From NCBI RefSeq assembly GCF_003473485.1, contig NC_053042.1, forward strand, positions 11,366,501 to 11,430,500: 64,000 nucleotides of DNA. Direction: 5' to 3'. Positions 12,091-22,819 of the stretch are shown here, one piece after another. Positions within the stretch are counted from its first letter, which is position 1. Every line of letters begins with the position of its first letter. This DNA comes from Medicago truncatula. Taxonomy: Eukaryota > Streptophyta > Magnoliopsida > Fabales > Fabaceae. The notes beneath the pieces were generated by a model, which saw nothing but the letters and a program-made list of their open reading frames with translations, made no database searches and was not told the origin of the DNA. The position numbers and the translations under genes are program-made.

Positions 12091-13820
12091 CTATATCATA
12101 TCCCATCTTGATGATTGCACCAACGAAAGATAACTAAGAACTAGGGCTTTAATTTTCTTTTTTCCACTTCGATTACGGTTGGTATTGCTTTCACATTTTC
12201 TACTCTTTAATATGCATATAAGCTGTTTGTTAAATGTTCTGTGTGAAATCTATTGTCCTCTTAAAAACTGGGCCAGTAGAAATTTGTGTTCTTTTGTTAC
12301 GTTTTGATTGAATTTGAAGTTGGAATCATATATGTAATAATTGATGAATTTTAGGCAAGATCCTTAATATATTGTTATGAATTTCAATGATAACATTTTA
12401 GTTAGTTAGTTAAGAGCTAGGTTTAAGTCATTTGTTGATTATTTGAGTACAAACCATGAAGCACGGACACTCCTAGGATAAGGCATGTCCTAGTGTCGGA
12501 CACATGTTGGTGTCCAACACCGACACCTATGATCACATTGAATTATGTCATTTTCTCATATTATTATCGGTGTCCGTGTCTGCGTCCATGCTTCATGGAG
12601 CACAAAAGCTTGTAAAGTAGGCCTATGTATAAATACTTATTAGAGACTCCGCTGTTAGAGCAGTAGCTTGGTCCGTATCATTACCCAATTGTTTGAGTGA
12701 AAACGCGTTATTTTAGCTTAGTAATAAGAGTTCTAATTAATTAGTGCAGTGGAACGACCCTTGATTATATTATACCACGAGACAAAGCTTGAGCCTGGAA
12801 AAATGACCTACATTGTTGAAGTTGAGTCTAGTCATATGGTGTCAAATGTGTGATCAAGCTTAGCTGGGCTAGTTTCTTTCTGCAATATTATGGGTGCGTT
12901 TGATTTGCAAAAGGATGGACTGTATTATAACCGTAACGTCACACTGAGAATACTAGAGGATCTTATCTCCTAATACCAGGAAACATTAAAAAGTTTAGTA
13001 GTGCTTATAGTGGATCCTCATTTTTTGTAACGTTTTCCCAAATAATATGACATACATCAGCGTAACATTTTTATAGTGGAGTTGCTGCCTTGTGACTAGG
13101 ATATCACAAGTTGAGCTGTGAAATCAGCCTTTTGCAAATGCAATGTAAGGCTGCTTATAAGAGAAAAGAAATCCACAATAGGGCCAGCCCTTTTCTAGAC
13201 CCTGCAATGGCAGGGGATTTATAGCACCACAGGGTTGCCCTTTTTATATTCTTTTTGTGATTGTATGTGGAAATAAAGTGCAATGTGTTTAACTTCTAGT
13301 TGATTTATTTCATGCAGATTATGTCTTGAGAATTTCGTGGCTTGAACATTTTAAGATAATTTGAGCAAGTGCTTCGTGATTTTTTTTTTTTTTTTTTAAT
13401 AGGAAATTCATAAAAATATTGAGAAGCCTTACCCCCAGCAGAAGTTCAACTTCTAGGTGATTGACTTGATTGCTTTGAGAAATCTCATGCCACTCCAACG
13501 CTTCAGGCTCCTGGGAGTAGAAAGTCGCATGAGGTTGTTGATTGCTGATTGTGCTGTGATTTTCCTTGGAGAATGATTGCTGATTGCAGACTGTGATTAG
13601 TGATCACAACTTAGTGCAGGCCTTTGCATAATAGGGTTCCGTGTCAATTTGAAGTGGCTCAAGTATCATCTGAATATACAGAAATATCAAAATACTTGCA
13701 TTTGCTATCTGGACCCAACACCTTGTACTGGAACTGAAATACTGATTTCTCAAGGAGAAAATTGCAGTTGGTAATCAAAGGAAAGTAATTTGTTGGTCCC
13801 GGTGTCCCGGTGTTTGAATA
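12091..13820 (+). promoter_or_regulatory. Upstream/5' leader region of the ZNHIT2-type gene
   Basis: The start codon at 13821 is preceded by an in-frame TGA at 13815-13817, so translation cannot begin further upstream in that exon. A change in composition near 12090-12180 and a possible donor (GTTG|GTATTG, about 12180) suggest a leader exon and a 5' UTR intron, but the acceptor could not be fixed. A MITE lies at 12454-12598. Confidence 0.3.
12454..12598. mobile_element. Short palindromic MITE (145 bp)
   Basis: The ends CCATGAAGCACGGACAC and GTCCATGCTTCATGG are inverted repeats. The flanks AGTACAAA and AGCACAAA form an 8-bp duplication with one mismatch, as expected of hAT-type elements. No coding. 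Confidence 0.65.
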
Positions 13821-16800
13821 ATGGCCGATACTATTGTTACATCTGACCAGTCTTCTACTTCCTCACTGAACCCTGCCCGAATAATCTGTCATGTGTATGT
13901 TACTCTGGAAATTATCATAGTTTTTTTAATATATTAGATATTTTATACTGAGATCATGAATAAATAATGTCTGCCTGCTTTTGTTTTTTATTCATATATT
14001 TATTTTTCTAAATCTCATCTTATGTAAGAAATATAATTCTGTTTCTTTTAGCTATTTTTATAAATGAACTTTATTAGGACTGATGAGCTGATAGTTTCAC
14101 TTTCAGTTGTTAAGCACTTAAGCTTGATAGTTGAGTTATGCAACATGTCATGTCATGTGCAGATGAAATAAATTATGTCATGTCATGTGTAGATGAAATA
14201 AATTTACTTCAACTTATGGTTAAAAGGAATTCTGACTACTGTATTGAGGTAATCTGTGAGACTTGCCAAGAGATAGATAGCTATTTTCTAGAATAACTTT
14301 TGAAACTTACAAGCATTCTTAGCTTTATAACTGAACGTGTATGCAAAATAGTTTGGATTTCACTTCCTTGTAAATCAGATGGTACTAAAGACCATAGACC
14401 CTAGTTTTGGAAAACTGGTTTGATTTGAGTTCTATGTCGTTTTAGCCTTTGCAATGAAAATTAATCATTTTATTTAGATTTTTCAAATATTAATTTTTAG
14501 TAGAAGTACTGATCAAACTACTCTCTTTTATGCTTTTTTCAAAAGCAGATGTCAGAAGCAGTTCTCCCAATACACATGTCCTCGATGCAATTCGCGATAC
14601 TGCTCCCTCCCATGTTATAAAGTAAGTAAAGCTACCTCGAAATAGATATGAGCTGGTTATGTTTAATTTGTGTTGCAAAGTTGTGTCTGTGACCCAACAC
14701 CATTAACTAACTAGTTGATTTTACATAATGTTATGTGGCACTAGCGTGTCAAGACTTAACAGTTAATAATATATATGCTACAAGTGTTTTGGACAGAACA
14801 TTTACTGATTGAGAAAGTATACTTACTTTTTACCATTTCATTTCTCTTTTCACTTCTCGTGTTCAGCAAAATTTAAAGAAATTATCATTTCAATTTTGAT
14901 ACTGAATGTTAATTTTAGAAGATATATTTGGATGAGGCTATCAAGCCAAGGTACTGTTCTTGTAGTGTGGCTGCCTTGTTTATGTGCATGTATCTTTGTA
15001 TCTTCATCTGCATGTATTGTGCCTACTTTACTTTGGTCAATGATCCAATTATGTGATGACAACTCTTTTATTTTGCAATGTTATACTTTAATTTGATGTG
15101 TATTATTTTGTAAAATTGTTAATGTAATCATCAATTTGATCGCTGAAATTGTAAAGGGTTAAATAATTTGGTCCTTGAAATTAATGAAATTCCTAATTAA
15201 AAAACCTTGATCACATTAGCCCCTTCAATCCATGTCTCGGACTAAAAGTACCAACCTAGAAAGACTAATGCGGTCAAGGATCCTTAATTTAAGGGATATT
15301 TTTAACTTTATTTTGATGATATTGTTTTTATAACCTTTTTTAAATCTTGGATTGGTTAATCGGATAATATTATCCTTTTAACACTGGCCTTAATTATTAT
15401 TTTTTTTGTTGTTTTTCAAAGCTCTTTTGAATTTTTTCTTTATTGATCAATCTTCAATGATATCTTGAGCTGTGAATTTGAATTTCTTCACTGAACTTGT
15501 GAGAGATACTCAAGGAGAAGAACAAAAATTGAAAGAAAACCAAATGCTGTGTTCTTTGAACATGGTGTAAAGTTCTGAGACAAGATCTGGATGTTGTAAT
15601 ATCTACCTATGCGGTAAGGGAAATATGTCAACTTCTGATCTGCTTCAATATATCTAGAAACTTAGTCAAGTTTCAATGATCTATATATTGAGTCTTTTCT
15701 CTGCTTTAAAAGATTTCATAAAACTTCCTAAAAAAAAAAAGATTTCATAAAACTTCTGATCATATCCTCAAAATTCTCTAGTGAAAATTGTCAATCATTA
15801 CATTTCTCTTATGAGAAATATAAGGAAGAAATATTAGGAGACCTAAACCAAAGTTCATCTTGTGGACGTGAAACTATATTAGTAATTCACTCCTTTCTAT
15901 GGACACTCTAATTTTAAATCTTGTTCCTTGCTTGTTATGAACTTCTTTTGATCCCTTTTATTGTAATTTTTACAGTCTCATAGTCTTCGTTGTACTGAAT
16001 CCTTCATGAAAGAAAATGTAGTTCAAGAGCTCCAGCAAATGCAACCTAATGAACAAACCAAACAAAAAATGTTGGCCATACTAAAGCGATTTCATTCAGA
16101 AGAGGAAATGGATAGCATGGATGAGGATTGTAAGTTATCTGTATTTTTTGCTTTGCTTTCAGAAATTCAGATATTTCAGAGTTGTTTCATTGCACTCTTT
16201 CTGTTTGATATTTATCTTTGCATGCGAACTTATTTAGTTTTGTATTTTTTTTTTCTGAGGGAAATATTTTACTTATATTAATGACATTCAATTCAACAAC
16301 TTATCTCGTAATGTGGAGTTCATTATTCAATGCATTGGGCTCTATTAAAACCTAAATTTCAGTGAAATATTTGACAACCTCCAAACTGGCCCCTGAACTT
16401 GAAGGATTATGCCCCTGTACTTCCAGAGAGATGTTACTGTCATTCAAATTAGTCCAGGCATGATTGCTTGTTACATAGCGAACATGCATCGGTGGCACTA
16501 TAAGTCCTAATGTGGCAACTGGAGAATAGACCATCGTGGGCCAATATAACTCCGCAAATCTCACCCAAATATGTAAATCCAGGAACACCTCATCCCCTCC
16601 CTTCTCTTCTCCATTTCAGAGTTTGATGTAATAAAAGCTGTCTTGTGGAATGAGCAGCCAATGCCATCATACACACATATAATACAGGTTTCTCTTGCTA
16701 CATGATGAGTCCAGCTTCTGGTTTGATTTTACCATGACTCTGGGACTTGTAGCACCAAATGGCAGATTGTGTAGGGCAGCATAAGTCCACTTCACTATCT

Positions 16801-19092
16801 ATCTCCCTCAGCATTCTATAGCTCCTCCTACTCACATGTCATAGCATACCCTGGACTACTACACTATCCAAGAGAAATCAAAATGCCATGTTTTCAAGAA
16901 AAGGAGCCCAAAGAAGCATGAAATATCAAAATTCATAATGAAAATGTGGCCTCGTGCCCATGCATCATCTGCATCACAACATCCTTATTAAGTTATTAAT
17001 GAAAATTTGGAAAATTAGTGTGAGAGAGAATTTGATTGTAACTGAATTTAATTTTTATTTGCTTGTTGAACTTTACATGCATGAGCAACATTGTTAACTG
17101 TCACTCTGTCAGTTATTTATAGCTGAAATAGTTAACAGACACTAATCTATAAAGCTATAAGAACTGCAGTTAGCAGTGCTCTGCTCACTGTTTAGAGAGA
17201 GAGACTAGGAAAGGAGTATTCACATACTCCTATAACACACAGAACTTGGTCGATAATTATTAGAAGCACTTGGCCGATAATTATTATAATGACATCTACT
17301 TTCCTGTGTGTTATCCCCATAAGAAGGGTAGGGTTTTCCAGAGACGGCTGACTGGCTGAGATACAGAGAAACTGGAGAGAGAAGATCAATTGAGGTTTTT
17401 CATGCGTATTATCCTGCTGCTCGTTTGACCCTTTCATAGAATAAGGGTTTCCTCTTATTATTTTAAATATTAGGTTGATGAAAATATGAAATATCCCCTA
17501 ATGAATAAGATGGGCTACCCTCCTCTCTCAGCTTGGCATTGTCATCCCACTGTCCCAGTATTCCTGTTGCGGTTGCCATGTCACGTGAGAACCCTCGTGC
17601 CATTCTAATAGTCAGACTCATTATGGATATAATGTAGTAAATTTCAAGAGGCGGATTCCGCAAAAAAGTGCACCACCAATATTAAAGGAGTTGCCATCAG
17701 TTTGCTTTTTATTCTGTCAATGAAAAACATCTGTTTGCTTTTGCTATTTGTTACAGGACCACTAAATGTTGGTGACTTTGTAAACAAGTTAATTTTTTAG
17801 AAGATGGTCTTTCATAGTTGCTGAATGATGTACAGTCAATGAAGCATTTAGTTTAGTGGATTTTAGAATAAGAACAGCCTAGCATTGTTGATCATTGAAT
17901 GAATGTAAACAAATTATCACATCATAAGTGAACTCGTATTGTTTTGTGTTTGATTATGTTGGAAGAGTTTGAGGTCATAACTTTTAATTCCTAATTATAC
18001 CAATAAAGAAGGGTACTAAATTTCTATCTAATTGTTTTCTCAGCTTTTGAAGATTCAGCTTTGTCCGAGGAGACGATGGAAAAAATAATGTCAGGTATGT
18101 TCCTATGGAATACATATCCTTTACTGCGTGTGTCTTCTAACTGTTCTACCCCTGCACCACCAGTAAAACAGATTTTTGTCTATCTCACGGTTGGGTGAGG
18201 CTGATTTTATTTTCATTTCCCTACAGGACAAGAAATCAGTTTCGATGATTTATCTCTTGAAGAGAAGAAACAATTTCAGAGAGCTATTGCCTCTGGGGAG
18301 TTGAGCAAGATGATCAAACCATGGGATCCATGGTGGTCAAAGCTTTCTGCCAGAGAAATCCGTCTTAGTAAAGAAGGAACTCAGCTTGTTCAAACTCTTG
18401 CAGAGCAGGAATTGGAAAATGAAACTGAAAGTAATGAATCAAGCGAAATTCCTCTCGGCCCTGAAGTTCCACTACCTCCTCTAAGTAGGCTTAGTTCCAA
18501 GGAGCCATCACCTCTTTTAACTGTTCACCTAGTTGATATATTATACAGCTACTGCTTCACGCTTCGCCTCTACAACGGAGATTGGAGATCGGATCCAATA
18601 GGGTCAGTCATGGTTGTGTTGAGTGTGTCCTCAGTTTTGGGTCAAGGTGGGCAGCCAGAGATTGTACTGGAAGCCCTCACTCATTGCTTGGAGCAAGTAT
18701 GCTCTCCAGCTTACAGACACATGGGGGGACTGCAATTCGGTTTAGGTGTTATTGATGATGTGATCAATCTACTTTCACTGGGAAGCCCTGCTATAGTGTG
18801 TGCCCTTCGCGACATGCGTCGTTTGATTCAAGAAGGAGAAAAGGAGGTGAAATCAGAAAAGCCAAAAAAGTCGAGGAGGGATGAGATTAGTAGTATTAAG
18901 CAGGCAGAAAGGAAGATATATTTCATCATGTGTTGGGTTCATGAGCAGCCAGATGAAGTTTTGTCCTCTTTAGCAGCTATTGTAACGGCACAAAAGACAT
19001 CAGCCATGGAGTTTCAGGGGAGCAATAAGCCTGAAAAACCGAACAATAAAGCAGAATCCAGAGGCAAATGTTTAATTGAGGAGATTGAATGA
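13821..19092 (+). CDS. ZNHIT2: HIT-type zinc-finger protein, ZNHIT2 orthologue
   Basis: Exons 13821-13894, 14549-14621, 15976-16129, 18044-18094 and 18227-19092 join in phase to 405 residues, close to the usual ZNHIT2 length of about 400. Residues 23-55 form the HIT zinc finger: C23-x2-C26, C35-x2-C38, C43-x3-C47, H51-x3-C55. Acidic linkers and helices follow, including FHSEEEMDSMDED. The large last exon carries the conserved motif IKPWDPWWSKLSARE and the helical C-terminal domain with VLGQGGQPEIVLEAL. ZNHIT2 links the R2TP/RUVBL chaperone system to assembly of U5 snRNP; this role is known from other eukaryotes and inferred here. The start is supported by an upstream in-frame stop. The gene stands alone. 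Introns 2 and 3 (1.35 and 1.9 kb) hold repeat-like sequence but keep GT-AG ends. Confidence 0.93.
16130..18043 (+). other. Long intron 3 of the ZNHIT2-type gene
   Basis: A 1.9-kb intron with no supportable coding. A segment at about 16340-16600 and another at about 17000-17460 have the look of old dispersed repeats, but no paired termini or target duplications could be fixed. Confidence 0.35.
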
Positions 19093-19467
19093 TTACACAC
19101 ATTGCTGTCCCCTTACCTTTTAACCATATTTATTTATCTATAGAGGTATGGTTACTTGAAATGGTCGTTCTGAACGCATTTGTGTAAAATACTTTTAGAT
19201 AGAAATTTGCATGTTCAATAGGGTTACTTTTCGTATTGCCATGAAAATCAAAGGGGTTACTTTTAGTATTGCCTTGAAAATCAAAAGTTTCATTCATTTT
19301 GGGTCAATTTTTTTTACAAATGGACCATTCATTGTGACATAGGAAGTAGTCATTTGTCAGACTCGGGGGTTGCTATTGTAGGCAATCCAGCTCTACATAC
19401 CAAGAGGGCGTGTTTGCGGTGCGGTTTGAATCGGTTATAAGATAAAAAATACTCGATCAAAAAATTA

Positions 19468-19754
19468 GGGTTAATTAAGTTTTTAGTCCCTATAAATAAT
19501 ATTCACAGTTTTGTTTTTAGTCCCTACAAAATAAAATCACACTTTTTAGTCCCTGTGACATTTTTCTTAAGCATTTTAAGGACCAAAAATGTTGATGGAA
19601 ATTTTTGACAGGGACTAAAAATGCTGATGGAAAAATTTTATAGAGACTAAAAATGCCGATGAAAAATTTTGTAAAGACTAAAAGTTGTGATTTTATTTTG
19701 TAGGGACTAAAAACAAATTTTTTAATATTTATGAACCATTTATTTAATTAACCC
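19468..19754. mobile_element. MITE (287 bp) with 'TTTTTAGTCCC' inverted ends
   Basis: The left end GGGTTAATTAAG and right end ATTTAATTAACCC are inverted, and both carry TTTTTAGTCCCTA-type sequence just inside. The flanking 9-mers agree at 7 of 9 positions, which is compatible with a MULE-type target duplication. The middle has three related repeats around ATGCTGATGGAAA. Confidence 0.6.
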
Positions 19755-19992
19755 AAATATTTAAATACTCGTGTTTTGTTTGGTTTGGATGCAAGAAAGT
19801 CCGATCCAACCCAATCCAATTTTATGTGGTTGAGTTTGGAGTGATTTTTGGATATTTTTTTTATTAAGACAATAAAATCATAAATTTGATGCAAAATGTA
19901 ACAGTCAGAAAAACAATCGATTATTTACAGTTAGGTTTGAATCTGTTCCCATCCAAATAATTGTTATAAAATTACATCCAATAAATTTTAAT

Positions 19993-20214
19993 ATATTTTT
20001 TTTTTTTTAGGGAAAATAAACTTATATCATTTCATTAAAAATTAAATCAGAAATATATGTTGGACTTTCATCAAAGATGTGGAAGCTAGGACCTAATGTG
20101 GCTGCCTTAACTAATTCATGAACAACCTCATTTACTTGCCTCCTAATAAACTCGACATGAGAGTTTGTTAAAAAGATATTACAAAATTGGATAGTATTCT
20201 TCATAATGGACTCA
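19993..20214 (-). mobile_element. 5'-truncated LINE, RNase H-like tail
   Basis: A minus-strand frame (20022-20204, 60 residues) contains EFIRRQVNEVVHELVKAA and ends SDLIFNEMI. This is the typical C-terminus of the RNase H-like domain of plant LINE polyproteins. It is followed by a short 3' UTR and a poly(A) tract, seen as T on the plus strand. The 13-bp duplication AATAAATTTTAAT flanks it (19980-19992 and 20215-20227). Only about 220 bp survive, a classic 5'-truncated insertion. Confidence 0.85.
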
Positions 20215-21347
20215 AATAAATTTTAATTTTGTGCGGTTCTTTGTTTATCTAGATTGGTTTAAAGTTTTATGGATCGAATTAGATGTAAAACATCTACTAA
20301 GATGCACCGTAACATGGAAATCTTATTCTTTACTTACAGAGGATGTAGCAGTCACATGGGTCCAAGAGATTACGTGTCCTAATAGGAAGCCTTGCATGAA
20401 TTAACGGTATACTTAGGTTTGACTAACTGCAATTGCTTGTCTCAAGTCTGAATGCAGCAAATCCAAATTCCACGCTCGTTATGTTATTATGTGTCACCTT
20501 TAGAATTCACCACGTCTCTCTCTAACACATTTCTATTTTCTTTACCAATGATTAAAGCAAATACTAATAAATATGCTTAAGGTACATGTTAAAGAACTCA
20601 TTATAAAAATATATATATTAAAAGTTGTGTATTCAACTTCTTAATAGTAAAAATGTTATGTTTTCTAATTCAAAATTACTATTTTTAACTTCTTTAACAT
20701 CTCTTCAGGCACAAGTTAGCATGACCCTTAACTTAAAATTTTAATGACTTCGTAAGCTAAAATATAGTAAATTAGTCCCAGTTCAAATGATCAAAATTAT
20801 TGAGCAGAATACTTCGATCGGAATTCAAACATTCAGTGTGAATTTTAATGATTATCTATAATATTTTTATCTAAAAATTACAGTAAATCAATATTATGTT
20901 AACAAATACCAACATATTACTCACCTATTTTAAAATAAATATCACTTTAACAATAAAAATTAATTTTTAAATAAATGTCCTTTACGTAAAATTATTATTT
21001 TACTTCTAATTTTTTTTGAGATATTTTACTTTTAATTGTATACTTTAACTAATGAAATATACACTACTTTCAAAATATTACATTCATAAATAAAAATTAT
21101 TTCAATAAAATTGTCACGTCATTCAACATCATTATGTTTTTTAATATGTGTAAAATCTTAAACACACTCATTTTAAAATTTATCTAAAAAATTTAATTCC
21201 ACTAAACTCTTGCATATTTACTTATAGGATCATGTTAACCAATGTCTCCAAAACACTAGTTAAGAAAACTGCAAAGAGAAAGTTTTAAATTAAAAAAGAC
21301 AATTTATTGACTTGTAAAAGATTGACAATGCAATTCATACGGCAAAA

Positions 21348-22359
21348 GTTATGGTGCATAAATCATTTCCTTATGCACCGTGCATAAACACTTCACAACC
21401 ATCAGATTTCTTTCATTTCCTTTCGTTCCCATTCCTTTCGTTTCTGTTTGGTTTCCTTCTCTCTCTACTCTTTTGAAAAACAGATTTTCTCTCACTCTCT
21501 CTAAGAAATCGATCTGGGATGAAGCTTCATCTTCTACACACCTCTGGCGCGGTGGCCGGCCACCCTAGGGCAGCGGCGCCGCCGCCGGAGTAGTAGGAAA
21601 TGGCTCCGATTTCAAAAAAAAAATCAATTTTAAAAATCCTTTTCCTTCTATAATCCAAATCCGGACTCGATTTTCAGAGATAAACAACCAAACAGTGTAG
21701 ATCTAGGTTTTAACTTTGTTCCCATTCCTTTCGTTTCCATTCGGTTTCCTTCTTCTTCTGCTCCTTCGCCGCCGCTTTCTTCTCTGCTTTCTTTGCTTCC
21801 CATCTCTGTTGTCTCGCTAGCTTCTTCTTCGTGTTCTTGGGGATTTCTGAAGTGGGTTGTGATGGTTCTGTGTTTGGAGGTGGAACTGTGGATTCGGGTT
21901 CGTGATTTTCACCATAACTGCATGAATTTCCGCACCCATGGGCTGTGATTTATGGCTGGGAAACTGCTGGAAACCATTAAGTACATCTAATGGTTTTCCA
22001 CAGCAAAATGGTTTTGGCATTCCGATACAGTGATGATGATGGTGATGATGATGAACGACGATGTTAATGATGAGATTGAAGATTCTGAAAACCATTTCCA
22101 CAGCAAAATGGGTTTGGAGTACAACTCACACAAACCACTTCCACATCAAAATGATTTTGGCATTTCGGTACGGTGATGATGATGAACGACAATGTTGAAG
22201 ATGAGATTGAAGATTCCAGTGGTGATGATAATGAACGATGGTGATGATTAAGTTTGTTTTCACGTTTGGTTCGTTTTGTTTGGTTTCCTTTGGGGGTGTA
22301 GGAAGCAATTATGTTGGAATTTATGCACGATGCATAAGGATTTCCTTATGCACCATAAC
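21348..22359. mobile_element. TIR element (about 1.0 kb) upstream of dioxygenase A
   Basis: The ends GTTATGGTGCATAA and its inverse, with CCTTATGCACCGTGCATAA inside, form TIRs of about 45 bp. The homologous region upstream of copy C lacks the insert. The interior includes a GC-rich tract near 21548-21590, two copies of a pyrimidine-rich leader-like motif (near 21421 and 21718), and two copies of a segment of about 110 bp rich in GATGATGAT (from about 22000). No clear target duplication was found. It may carry host-derived fragments, but none is recognisable. Confidence 0.6.
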
Positions 22360-22460
22360 CGCTCCCAACAAGTATTTATTGATATTAAAAAAAACTCTTC
22401 TATGTTTGCTCAAAATTAAGATTAAAAACAGTTTAATCTCACCTAATCATGTTAGCTAAT

Positions 22461-22601
22461 TATTTTTTTTGGGTAGATAGACGAGATGACAAAATTATTA
22501 TATATTCACACACAAAGTAGAAGGTACGGGTCGAACCCCAATCATAACATTCGGTCCAATAATTTCGATATTTTTGCCGGTTGAGATAGGACTTATCGAA
22601 T
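22461..22601 (-). mobile_element. tRNA-derived SINE near the start of dioxygenase A
   Basis: It is the same family as 2919-3057, in minus orientation with its poly(A) seen as T at the left. The target duplication is ATGTTAGCTAAT (22449-22460 and 22602-22613). Copy C retains the single, empty ATGTTAGCTAAT site near 33239, so the insertion came after the A/C duplication. It lies about 220 bp before the ATG and may sit in the promoter. Confidence 0.9.
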
Positions 22602-22819
22602 ATGTTAGCTAATCAATCCTAATCTCATTTGACTCTAGAAAACTCCAATTTCTGAAAAATCAAAATCAATCAATTTCCCATTGTGGAGTTTGAGTGCACA
22701 ACTTTTACTACTCAAAATCAAACTCAACTCAACTACTTATTTTCTTCCTTCAAAATCAAAACCCAACCCCACACACAAACACAAACATTCCCTTCCCATC
22801 ATTCATTCAACTCATAACA

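Larger units (their letters stand above)
19093..20784. other. Intergenic region with MITE and LINE tail
   Basis: It contains the ZNHIT2 3' region, a MITE (19468-19754) and a 5'-truncated LINE (19993-20214). Homology with the upstream flank of dioxygenase copy C begins near 20785. No gene was seen. Confidence 0.5.

Noticed and set aside
11843-12106. 87-residue minus frame just upstream of the ZNHIT2 leader
   Set aside because: Rich in Phe/Ser and built partly of a duplicated GAAGCGAATATT word; no protein family recognised.
14809-15096. 95-residue plus frame in ZNHIT2 intron 2
   Set aside because: Composition is typical of intronic sequence and it conflicts with the well-supported splice pattern.
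16352-17663. Three minus-strand frames inside ZNHIT2 intron 3
   Set aside because: No recognisable family, repeat-like context, no splice partners.
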